Origin: Aliidiomarina indica
GTDB lineage: Bacteria > Pseudomonadota > Gammaproteobacteria > Enterobacterales > Alteromonadaceae
Assembly (NCBI RefSeq): GCF_015354615.1
Contig: NZ_JACAVQ010000003.1
Location: forward strand, 124,001 to 188,000
Reading direction: 5' to 3'
Length of the DNA: 64,000 bases
This document shows positions 45,317 through 53,097 of this stretch, piece by piece. Each line of letters starts with the position of its first letter. Within the stretch, counting starts at the first letter, position 1. A model generated the notes under the pieces. That model was not told the origin of the DNA and did no database searches. It worked only from the letters and a program-made list of their open reading frames with translations. Made by a program: the position numbers and the translations under genes.

Positions 45317-46501
45317 TTAGCGCAGGTTTACTGTTGCCTGCAGAACTTCATCTTGGGTTTTGATACTTTGCGCGTTGGCTTGATAGTTGCGCTGCGCAAT
45401 AATCAAGGCCACCAGTTCTTGGGTAAGGTCGACGTTGGACTGCTCAACCACACCGGACGCGATGCTGCCGAACTGACCTTCGCCTGCTAAACCAATAATT
45501 GGCGCACCTGAATCAGCAGTTTCTAACCAACCGTTATCACCAATCGCACGCAAACCTTCCATATTGCGGAATGATGCTAAAGCGATAGTGCCTAATGTTT
45601 GGCTTTGCTCATTGGTGTAAGTACCGATAATGTTTCCTTGCTCATCAATGGCTACCCGTACCAAAGTACCTGAGGTGTAGCCGTCTTGTTGCAAGTTGTT
45701 CAATTCAAATTCGTTGGCGAATTGCGTGGTTCTTTCAACATTAAAGGCCACATTCATGACATCAGCGCCGCCACCTGGGTTAAATGAAAAGCCATCTAAA
45801 CCATTTGTGCCTTGCAACAAACCGTTATTATCAAAAGTCATTTCGCCTACTTCTGGTGCAAGCTCGCCATTGCGTGACAAACGAACTTCCCATTGGTTGT
45901 CACCCACTTTTGAGAAGTACATAAGGGCACTGTATTGACGACCTAATGAGTCATAAACGCTGACCGTGTTGGCATAGTGGTAAGAGTCAGGGTCATTGCG
46001 ATCAAAAGGCTGAGCTGCGCGGTCAAGGTTGTTTGAACGTGCATCTAAGTTAAAGCTGGCACCAATCTCATTGGTGGGCTGTGCTTGCAAGCCACCCGAT
46101 GGAATGCGTAATTCCTGAGGTTGCGAACCAATGGCTGCACCCGCTGGGTAACCGGTTAAGCGCGCACCTTGGGCGTTTACGAGAAAGCCGTCGTTGGTCA
46201 TCGTGAGCTGACCATTGCGCGAGTACATTACTTCGTCACCGGCCATAAAACGGAAGAAACCATTGCCTGTAATAGCAAGGTCCATATTCCGATTGGTGGT
46301 TTCCAAGTTTCCTTCGTTGAAGTTTTGAACGATGTCAGATACACGCGTACCTAACCCGCCCTGTGAGTTTGCGTATACGTCAGCAAACTGAACGCCTGAA
46401 CTTTTAAAGCCCACCGTTTGCGCGTTGGCAATGTTGTTACCGACAACGCTTAAGTTTGTTGCTGCTGCGCGCAGACCACTTAGTGCTTGTGAAAAACTCA
46501 T
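45317..46501 (-). CDS. flgE: Flagellar hook protein FlgE
   Basis: FlgE is the hook subunit. The 394-residue protein is close to the enterobacterial length, with SFSQALSGLRAAATNLSVVG and NNIANAQTVGFKSSGVQFAD at the start and VDLTQELVALIIAQRNYQAN at the end. AAGGAG precedes the start. Confidence 0.98.
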   Translation of the reverse strand: MSFSQALSGLRAAATNLSVVGNNIANAQTVGFKSSGVQFADVYANSQGGLGTRVSDIVQNFNEGNLETTNRNMDLAITGNGFFRFMAGDEVMYSRNGQLTMTNDGFLVNAQGARLTGYPAGAAIGSQPQELRIPSGGLQAQPTNEIGASFNLDARSNNLDRAAQPFDRNDPDSYHYANTVSVYDSLGRQYSALMYFSKVGDNQWEVRLSRNGELAPEVGEMTFDNNGLLQGTNGLDGFSFNPGGGADVMNVAFNVERTTQFANEFELNNLQQDGYTSGTLVRVAIDEQGNIIGTYTNEQSQTLGTIALASFRNMEGLRAIGDNGWLETADSGAPIIGLAGEGQFGSIASGVVEQSNVDLTQELVALIIAQRNYQANAQSIKTQDEVLQATVNLR

Positions 46502-46548
46502 AATGAAGCTCCTTTTAAGCTTACTTATTATCTGGTGCTAACTTGGCG

Positions 46549-47226
46549 TCAGATCACCTGACGTATATCTTCAAGTCGAACAGGTTCAAAAATGCCACCG
46601 AGGTCTAACCGCGGACCATCTGGATGACCTTGGCTTACTGCCAATACTTGGGCGTAATTAAAACTTTTAACCGATACGCTGCGGCCTTCCGCCACGGCGT
46701 CTACGCGGAACCGGTAAGCGCCGTTAGGTGCTTGGGTTCCGTCTGCTAACTTGCCATCCCATGCAATGGAATGCATACCCGCATTCATTCGTCCTAAATC
46801 AAGCTCGCGAACAACCTGACCACTGCCATCCACAATAGACACTTTCACACTGTCCACATTGCGTCCGAATTCCATGCCCATGGGCGTGGTTTCGCCTTCA
46901 CCGACGAGCACGCGCTCACCCGGTACCAGCACCGCTTTTCCAATCAAGGCGGTGGCTTGCATAAATCGACTGGCGTCGATCTGGTCGTTAATACCCGTCA
47001 TGGTCTCGTTTAACTGCTCGATACCGCTCACGGTATTAATTTGTGCAAGTTGAGAGGTCATTTCCGCGTTATCCATGGGATTAAGCGGATCCTGGTTACG
47101 CAATTGCGCCACCAGTAACGTCATAAAGTTTTCTCGCATTTCACCGGCTGTACTTTGCCCGCGCGCGTTGCCGCCATTGATTGAGTTAATCACAGACGGG
47201 TCGAGTTGGTTCATTCCAGGAATCAT
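46549..47226 (-). CDS. flgD: Hook assembly cap protein FlgD
   Basis: FlgD caps the growing hook. The 225-residue protein has the N-terminal motif MTLLVAQLRNQDPLNPMDNA and EMTSQLAQINTVSGIEQLN, and a C-terminal FlgD tudor/FnIII-like part (DGKLADGTQAPNGAYRFRVD). Confidence 0.97.
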   Translation of the reverse strand: MIPGMNQLDPSVINSINGGNARGQSTAGEMRENFMTLLVAQLRNQDPLNPMDNAEMTSQLAQINTVSGIEQLNETMTGINDQIDASRFMQATALIGKAVLVPGERVLVGEGETTPMGMEFGRNVDSVKVSIVDGSGQVVRELDLGRMNAGMHSIAWDGKLADGTQAPNGAYRFRVDAVAEGRSVSVKSFNYAQVLAVSQGHPDGPRLDLGGIFEPVRLEDIRQVI

Positions 47227-47230
47227 TCGC

Positions 47231-47635
47231 TTACTCTCCGATACTTAAGGTGCGGAGCAGCAACTGCTTGCTGGTGTTCATCACCTCGACATTGGCTTGA
47301 TAAGAGCGCGATGCCGATATCATGTTGACCATTTCAGCGACGGGGTCGACATTCGGCATTTGCACATAACCTTCTTCATCGGCCAGTGGATGACCAGGGC
47401 GATACTCCAAGCGTCCGGGCGTCGGGTCGGTGATCACCTCCCGCACTTGCACGCCGCCTACGCCGTTGTTGCCATTTAACTTATTCTCGAACACCACTTG
47501 CTTGGCTTGGTAAGGGGTGCCGTTCGGCCCCGTTACGCTATCTGCGTTCGCCATATTGCTGGCCGACACATTCATGCGTTGCGACTGTGCTGTTAGGGCC
47601 GAGCCAGAGATGTCAAAAATTGAAAACATACTCAT
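47231..47635 (-). CDS. flgC: Proximal rod protein FlgC
   Basis: FlgC, 134 residues, is a proximal rod subunit with [20 protein letters not shown] and [20 protein letters not shown] at the start and [19 protein letters not shown] near the end. It lies 4 bases before flgD and 14 bases after flgB. Confidence 0.98.
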   Translation of the reverse strand: MSMFSIFDISGSALTAQSQRMNVSASNMANADSVTGPNGTPYQAKQVVFENKLNGNNGVGGVQVREVITDPTPGRLEYRPGHPLADEEGYVQMPNVDPVAEMVNMISASRSYQANVEVMNTSKQLLLRTLSIGE

Positions 47636-47649
47636 TGGTGCGTCTCCTC

Positions 47650-48066
47650 TTACTCAGGCTGCATCGCATTGCGTAATCCGCTAATGCGACTATTTACAAA
47701 GGTAAGGCTGGCTTGATAACGCACTGAGTTATCCAAAAACTTGCTGCGTTCCAAATCCATATCGACCGTGTTGCCGTCCAACCGTGATTGCGCGGGAACT
47801 GTGTATTGCATTGATTGCATACCCGACAGCCCAGCGCCAGAACCGGCAATATGACCATTATGAGTGCGCTGCAACTGACTGGTTGATTGGGCCGGACGAC
47901 CCTGATCAACAGCGCGTTTCAGTTCCGCCGCAAAATCGAAATCGCGCGCCTTGTAATTCGGCGTATCTGCGTTCGCAATATTGCTTGCCAACACCTTTTG
48001 ACGCTGGTCTCGCAAGTTCAGCGCTTCTTGGTGGAAGTTAAATGCTCCGGTCAATTTGTCGATCAT
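47650..48066 (-). CDS. flgB: Proximal rod protein FlgB
   Basis: FlgB, 138 residues, is the first rod subunit. [20 protein letters not shown] followed by [11 protein letters not shown] is diagnostic, and the C-terminus has [20 protein letters not shown]. It heads the flgBCDEFGHIJ operon, divergent from flgA. Confidence 0.98.
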   Translation of the reverse strand: MIDKLTGAFNFHQEALNLRDQRQKVLASNIANADTPNYKARDFDFAAELKRAVDQGRPAQSTSQLQRTHNGHIAGSGAGLSGMQSMQYTVPAQSRLDGNTVDMDLERSKFLDNSVRYQASLTFVNSRISGLRNAMQPE

Positions 48067-48282
48067 GACGCTACCTTTTGCAGTGATTGGTGCACATGCA
48101 CCTTTTTATTCGTTCCGAAACCTCAGCGAAGTGCAGGGGATTTTCGGCATGGTCAAGATTAGCCGTGGGTTTGTCGAATCAAATGAAGAAAAAAGCCACT
48201 TTTTGATCGCCATTTCTCGCCTTAAAGGGTTGCATCACCCCCTATAATGAACATCGCAAAGGTGGCATTTGAGGATTTAGCG
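48067..48282. promoter_or_regulatory. Divergent flgB/flgA control region
   Basis: 216 bases. On the flgA side a TATAAT box at 48243-48248 is preceded by the dyad-like element A6-GCCAC-T5 (48189-48205), similar to one between fliE and fliF. No sigma-28 site is seen, in keeping with class II control by FlhDC. Confidence 0.4.
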
Positions 48283-49002
48283 ATGGCAATACGAAGAGAA
48301 GCGAAGGCGCGTAAAGGCGCAATCTGCATGCTTGCTGTAGCATCGCTATGGGTTTTTTGGGGGAGTCTAAAAACTGCCCTCGCCGAAGAAAATCAGGCCC
48401 TAGTGCAGTCGGTTCAGCAATTTTTATATGAACAAACACAAGGCTTGGCTGATGAAGTCATGATTGACGTCATACAACCGAATGCTCACTTTGGTACCTG
48501 TTTACAGCCGCAACCATTTTTCCCGAATCCAGCCCAGCGCCCTGTAGGGCGTGTCTCCGTTGGCGTACGTTGTGGCGATCAAGGCCAGCAGGTGCGCTAT
48601 ATGCAGGCACAGATCACCTTAATGGGTCATTACGTGGTTGCAGCCCAAAATATTCTGCCTGGAACGCTCATTACTCTGGATATGCTTGCCATGGGATATG
48701 GCGAATTACCACGTAATGGTGGCGAACCGATTCAGGCGAAAGAACAGTTGCTCGGAAAGTTATTGCGCCGCTCCCTGCGCGAGGGCCAGATGTTTCAGCC
48801 GCATATGGTGCAATCAGCACCAGTCATTCGTCGCGGTGACCGGGTTAGCGTCACGGTACGAGGAAGTGGCTTTGAAATCTCCCGGGAAGGCGAAGCCATG
48901 GATGAAGGTGGTGTCGGAGATAGCATTCGAATTCGCTTTTCACAACGGGAAATTGTGACCGGCGAGATTGTTGGGGAAGCCCGAGTTATTATTCATCCGT
49001 GA
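48283..49002 (+). CDS. flgA: P-ring assembly chaperone FlgA
   Basis: FlgA is a periplasmic chaperone for P-ring assembly. The 239-residue precursor has a basic N-terminus and signal helix (RREAKARKGAICMLAVASLW, cleavage near ALA-EE) and a C-terminal SAF domain (YVVAAQNILPGTLITLDMLA; RRSLREGQMFQPHMVQ). I chose ATG 48283, with GAGG eight bases upstream, because the earlier ATG at 48247 lies inside the likely -10 box and has no ribosome site. Confidence 0.93.
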   Translation: MAIRREAKARKGAICMLAVASLWVFWGSLKTALAEENQALVQSVQQFLYEQTQGLADEVMIDVIQPNAHFGTCLQPQPFFPNPAQRPVGRVSVGVRCGDQGQQVRYMQAQITLMGHYVVAAQNILPGTLITLDMLAMGYGELPRNGGEPIQAKEQLLGKLLRRSLREGQMFQPHMVQSAPVIRRGDRVSVTVRGSGFEISREGEAMDEGGVGDSIRIRFSQREIVTGEIVGEARVIIHP

Positions 49003-49054
49003 ATATGGTGAATTTTTACCCAACAAAACGCTGATTTATTATCCACAATTGTGC

Positions 49055-49081
49055 TAAAGTTTCAGTATGAACGGCCGATAA
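49055..49081 (+). promoter_or_regulatory. Sigma-28 promoter of flgMN
   Basis: TAAAGTTT at 49055-49062, 11 bases, GCCGATAA at 49074-49081: a full consensus match, giving the usual feedback of FliA on its own anti-sigma factor. Confidence 0.92.
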
Positions 49082-49115
49082 TGCCAGTAAGACCCACTAC
49101 TGTAAGGGGAATATT

Positions 49116-49391
49116 TTGAAAGTTAATGGCATTCAATCATTGCCCCTGACCAATCAAACGGACCAGGGCAAACAAGCGGGTAAATCGGGTGCAACCGACA
49201 AAGCAGCCAGTGCAAGCACGCCTGGCGCTGTCACGCATCTGAGTCAAACGCTGGACAATACGAGTCAGGACATCGACATGGCGCGCGTTGAAGAGTTGCG
49301 TGAAGCTATCCGCGACGGCAAGCTTGATATTCGCGCAGATAAAATTGCCGATAGCCTCATTGATAGCGTCCGCGAAATGCTCGACAACTAA
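49116..49391 (+). CDS. flgM: Anti-sigma-28 factor FlgM
   Basis: FlgM binds FliA and is exported when the hook is finished. The 91-residue protein begins MKVNGIQSLP and has the C-terminal FliA-binding helices (ARVEELREAIRDGKLDIRAD, KIADSLIDSVREML). The start is a TTG with AAGGGGA six bases upstream; no ATG is available. It lies behind a perfect sigma-28 promoter and ahead of flgN. Confidence 0.96.
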   Translation: MKVNGIQSLPLTNQTDQGKQAGKSGATDKAASASTPGAVTHLSQTLDNTSQDIDMARVEELREAIRDGKLDIRADKIADSLIDSVREMLDN

Positions 49392-49405
49392 TACGAGGCT
49401 GATGT

Positions 49406-49855
49406 ATGAGCCTACAAGCTTTGCTTGAACAGCAACACCACCGACTTGAATCTTTGCTCTCGTTATTACAACGGGAGCAATCTCTTTTGGGCGAAGGATC
49501 AATTGACGGTGACAAGCTCGGCGAGCTTGCAAAAGCAAAGCAAAGCCTGTTTAGCGAGCTTGAAAAAGCGGAAGCATCACGGCGAAACGTACAAACGCGT
49601 CTCGGTTACTCACTCGACACATCAGGGTCTGAAAAAGCCGCTGCCGATGCTGGCTGTGCTAGTCATTGGCGGAAAATGTTGGAACTTACCGAGCAAGTCG
49701 CGCACCTGAACAACCTCAATGGCGAACTCATCGCCCATCGCTTACAACACAACCAACACATGCTGAATCTGCTGCGGGACGCCGCAGGCTCGTCACTGTA
49801 TGGTCCAGACGGTCAAGCGGAAAAACATCGTCGCCGCGTTAACTCTCGCGCCTAA
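49406..49855 (+). CDS. flgN: FlgK/FlgL export chaperone FlgN
   Basis: FlgN is the helical chaperone for the junction proteins FlgK and FlgL. The 149-residue protein is entirely helical (LLEQQHHRLESLLSLLQREQ; VAHLNNLNGELIAHRLQHNQ) with a basic tail, in the standard place after flgM (14-base gap). Confidence 0.92.
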   Translation: MSLQALLEQQHHRLESLLSLLQREQSLLGEGSIDGDKLGELAKAKQSLFSELEKAEASRRNVQTRLGYSLDTSGSEKAAADAGCASHWRKMLELTEQVAHLNNLNGELIAHRLQHNQHMLNLLRDAAGSSLYGPDGQAEKHRRRVNSRA

Positions 49856-49897
49856 GTTTGTCATACTGGCTCCTTAACGATCATTAAGGACATCGCC

Positions 49898-50467
49898 ATG
49901 ACTGCATTTACGCCATCCCCCCATAGTCTAAACGCACAGCAAAGTATGTTGCTTGTCATCGATATCCAAGAACGTCTTGCGCCCGCAATTGCCGACTTAG
50001 AGGCGTTAGTTGCTGAGAATGTTCGCTTGCTTGGCGTTGCCGCTGAACTCAACATCCCCTGCTTGTTCACAGAACAATACCCAAAAGGCTTGGGCGCAAC
50101 GGTCGCGCCGGTGAAAGCCGCTCTTCACGACGTTCATGGCTATGAAAAAATCCATTTTAGCGCTGTCCGGGAATCTGAGTTTCGCGATCAGCTTGCCGCT
50201 TACGGAAAGAAACAAGTGGTGGTTACCGGCACTGAGGCGCATGTTTGCGTTTTGCAAACCGTACTCGATTTATTGGTGCTCGATTACACCGTATTTGTGG
50301 TCGCCGATGCGGTATCTTCCCGAACTGCAGAAAACAAACACCGAGCGTTAAAACGCATGGCGCAAGCCGGCGCTCATATTGTGTCTACTGAAATGGTGAT
50401 GTTTGAATGGATGGAGCGTGCAGGAACAGACCAGTTTAAAGCGATAAGCAAAGCCTTTATACGCTGA
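49898..50467 (+). CDS. Isochorismatase-family cysteine hydrolase
   Basis: A 189-residue soluble hydrolase of the isochorismatase/YcaC-like group. The catalytic aspartate lies in MLLVIDIQERLAPAI and the nucleophilic cysteine in VVTGTEAHVCVLQTVLDLL; an intermediate lysine is expected near EKIHFSA. Substrate unknown. Its ribosome site AAGGA lies within a 6-bp hairpin (CCTTAA/TTAAGG at 49872-49889). It follows flgN by 42 bases but is probably unrelated to motility. Confidence 0.88.
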   Translation: MTAFTPSPHSLNAQQSMLLVIDIQERLAPAIADLEALVAENVRLLGVAAELNIPCLFTEQYPKGLGATVAPVKAALHDVHGYEKIHFSAVRESEFRDQLAAYGKKQVVVTGTEAHVCVLQTVLDLLVLDYTVFVVADAVSSRTAENKHRALKRMAQAGAHIVSTEMVMFEWMERAGTDQFKAISKAFIR

Positions 50468-50488
50468 CGCCAACCGGCGCCAGCGTAT
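50459..50488. terminator. Convergent hairpin between the isochorismatase and amidohydrolase genes
   Basis: A 13-position stem with one mismatch (ATACGCTG-a-CGCC / GGCG-c-CAGCGTAT, loop AACC) overlapping the hydrolase stop codon. Strong hairpin but without a clear T run. Confidence 0.6.
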
Positions 50489-50502
50489 AGCTTGATCATG
50501 TC

Positions 50503-51849
50503 CTAATGCGCTTGGTAAGCCTGTTCAATTTCAGCAAGCTTTTCTTGAATCTGCGCTCGACTCCATAATTCGCCCCGAACCATCACCCATTCTGGTGAAT
50601 ACAAGGTGTCGATATTGATTAACGGATTCTCAGATACCAAGATTAAGTCGGCGCGCTGCCCCGGCATCACTTGGCCAAAATCGTCCACGTCCGCGAAATA
50701 ACGGCCTACGGCTACTGTCCCTGAATAAATCACATCAAATGGGCTCATGCCTGCCGCTAACATATGCGGAATTTCACGGCGCATCGACAACCCAGGCACA
50801 CTAAAAAGCTGAGGCGCATCGGTGCCCAGTAAGATTTCCACGCCCTCTTCATGCATAATCGCGAGCAAACGGCGTCTATTTTCCGCATGAATACGGGCGC
50901 TATCACCGGTGTAATATTGGCTCCGAGGCTCCGCTAAGAAGTTCTTCCATCCCTGCCGTACCTGGCTAGGCACATATTTGAGTTCATCAAAATCGAGTAA
51001 CTCGTCTTTATCGCCAGCACCAATGATGGTCTCCCAAAGGGCCATCGTTGGCACCACGCCGACGCCATGAGCGCGAGTAAATTGAGCCAGCTCACGCAGT
51101 TTGTCGTCACTGACAGGTTCTTCAAAACCATTTACCGCCGCCATATAGCCATCAAGATGATCGATCGTACGGGTGCCCAAAATAATGGCATGATGGATGC
51201 CGACCTCGCTCGGTACGTGCCCGGCAAAGTCGATCTCGCGTGTTCTCGCTTCATCGGCGAGGGCCTCAAAATCACGCAAACTCAACCCCGGATGAATTTT
51301 CAACAAATCCCACCCTTCTTGTTGGTGTAAACGCACCCGTTCCCGCGCCTGAATTGGCGAAGTGACCGTATTGCCGTTAAAGCTCGGTCCCGCCAGATAG
51401 AGCGTGGGCCCAATGCGGGTGCCATCGGCAATATCTTGCTTGAGTTGCAGCTGATGCGGGTGGCCTAACATGCCGCGCACTGTGGTGACGCCACCGGCTA
51501 GATATAAGAAGAGTACATCATCCAGATAGCGTTCCGGTACGCCCTGAAATGACTGTAGCGGCGGTACATGACCATGCATCTCCGCTAACCCAGGTAGCAG
51601 ATACATGCCCCGACCATCAATGCGCCGGGCGCCTTCTGGAATTGACAGCATGCCCACCGGCGCAATCGCTGCGATGCGATCGCCTTGTACAAATACCAAT
51701 TGATTTTCACGAATCGGATGACCACTGCCTTCTGCCATGGTCAATACATTGACGTTCTCAAACACTATCCAATCGGAATCGGCTTTTGCAGAGGTGCAAC
51801 CGACTCCCACCAGAATAGCGGCCATGATAAACACACGAAGGATTGTCAT
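50503..51849 (-). CDS. Amidohydrolase lipoprotein (imidazolonepropionase-like)
   Basis: A 448-residue exported metal-dependent hydrolase. A signal sequence with Cys in ILVGVGCTSA suggests a lipoprotein. Metal-site residues of the amidohydrolase superfamily are visible: HxH in GLAEMHGHVPP, K in LLKIHPGL, H in FAGHVPSEVG, H in TIDHLDGY and D in LLGTDAPQLF. Members with this layout include peptide or amide hydrolases of marine bacteria; the substrate is unknown. I use ATG 51849 (AGGTGAG just upstream) rather than a GTG at 51864. Confidence 0.88.
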   Translation of the reverse strand: MTILRVFIMAAILVGVGCTSAKADSDWIVFENVNVLTMAEGSGHPIRENQLVFVQGDRIAAIAPVGMLSIPEGARRIDGRGMYLLPGLAEMHGHVPPLQSFQGVPERYLDDVLFLYLAGGVTTVRGMLGHPHQLQLKQDIADGTRIGPTLYLAGPSFNGNTVTSPIQARERVRLHQQEGWDLLKIHPGLSLRDFEALADEARTREIDFAGHVPSEVGIHHAIILGTRTIDHLDGYMAAVNGFEEPVSDDKLRELAQFTRAHGVGVVPTMALWETIIGAGDKDELLDFDELKYVPSQVRQGWKNFLAEPRSQYYTGDSARIHAENRRRLLAIMHEEGVEILLGTDAPQLFSVPGLSMRREIPHMLAAGMSPFDVIYSGTVAVGRYFADVDDFGQVMPGQRADLILVSENPLINIDTLYSPEWVMVRGELWSRAQIQEKLAEIEQAYQAH

Positions 51850-52010
51850 TTGTCTCACCTGCACGGTAATTGGGCTTAGCGCCCTGTGGAGTACGAAAAT
51901 CGTATAGCTCCCTTAACTATAGCGTTGCACGTGAGATCATGCGACCTAGGTTGGTCTTGGAATATTAGGATTTTGGCGCGAATCTAGCCTACATTCACGC
52001 CTTTTGTTGG

Positions 52011-52853
52011 TTACTTCGGATGCCGCTCTGTCAGTTGCCGAATATGTTCCGTCATCCCGTCGAGCTTGCTATGCAAGTCTGTCACATCGGCTTTAATCGC
52101 TTGAATATCGTTTGCATCACCGATGCCCTGCTCCCGATCAAAGGCGCTGCTCTCCTTTTGCATCACATCGAGCACAATACCAATCATCATGTTCAAGAAG
52201 ATGAAGGCAGAGAAGAAAATAAAGCTCAGGTAATAAATCCAAGACAATGGGTACACTTCCATCGTCTCGTACATAATGGATGTCCAGCTTTCAAACGTAG
52301 CGATACGAAACAGGGTGAGCATGGCCACCGCTACATTTTCCCAATAGAACGGATTGATCTCTCGGAAGAACAAGCTACCCGCCGCACCGTAAATGTAGAA
52401 AATAATAAACATAAACAATGCCACGTAAGCCATCTTCGGCAGCGCTTTCAAAAATGCGCTCATCAGCACACGCAGTTCCGGCACCATGGATACCAGTCGG
52501 AGTACTCGGAAAATACGCAATAGCCGCGCCAAAAGCATACTTTCTGCGCTATCCACGGGAATTAAGCTACCAACTACGATAATAAAGTCGAAAATGTTCC
52601 AACCGTTTTTAAAGAAATCGCGGAAGCGCCGCTCGGCCGCAATTCGGATGGTTATTTCAACAATAAAGAAAAGGGTGACTGCATAATCAAGAACATCAAT
52701 CAGTCCCGAGTAGGCCACTGCTTCATCATAGGTTTTCGCACCAATAACCAGTGCTGAGAACAAAATGATAGCAATAACGATAGTTTCAAATATTTTATTA
52801 CTACGCAGACGCTCAAACTTATCTTGCCACAGACGAAAATCTGCTCGTTCCAT
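52011..52853 (-). CDS. Bacterial voltage-gated sodium channel (NaChBac/BacNav type)
   Basis: A 280-residue protein with six membrane segments of a single-repeat tetrameric channel. S4 carries four arginines at every third place (R110, R113, R116, R119 in ARLLRIFRVLRLV). The pore has the selectivity filter TFESWTS (186-192) next to NaChBac TLESWAS from memory, so Glu188 should confer sodium selectivity. A neck and coiled-coil tail (about 230-275) follows S6. In alkaliphilic Bacillus such channels take part in sodium re-entry, pH homeostasis and motility. It is divergent from the Mrp Na+/H+ antiporter operon across 244 bases. Confidence 0.93.
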   Translation of the reverse strand: MERADFRLWQDKFERLRSNKIFETIVIAIILFSALVIGAKTYDEAVAYSGLIDVLDYAVTLFFIVEITIRIAAERRFRDFFKNGWNIFDFIIVVGSLIPVDSAESMLLARLLRIFRVLRLVSMVPELRVLMSAFLKALPKMAYVALFMFIIFYIYGAAGSLFFREINPFYWENVAVAMLTLFRIATFESWTSIMYETMEVYPLSWIYYLSFIFFSAFIFLNMMIGIVLDVMQKESSAFDREQGIGDANDIQAIKADVTDLHSKLDGMTEHIRQLTERHPK

Positions 52854-53097
52854 AGGGTGACTACTCGCTCGGGTATTGCTGAGAAATGGATGTCGGAAGG
52901 GACATCACAGTGAGGCAGGATGTTAGAGGTTCAGCGCAAGAATTCAAGAAGAATTTACGCTGATTTACACCCTGATCGCGATATATCGATGCGAGCTTCA
53001 CTTCACCCAAAATTATGATTTGTGCTAAATTACCCCATTGTGCGTATGATTTAACAGTTAACTTATTGATTTTTCAATTGGCCAAAGAGGATTCTCG

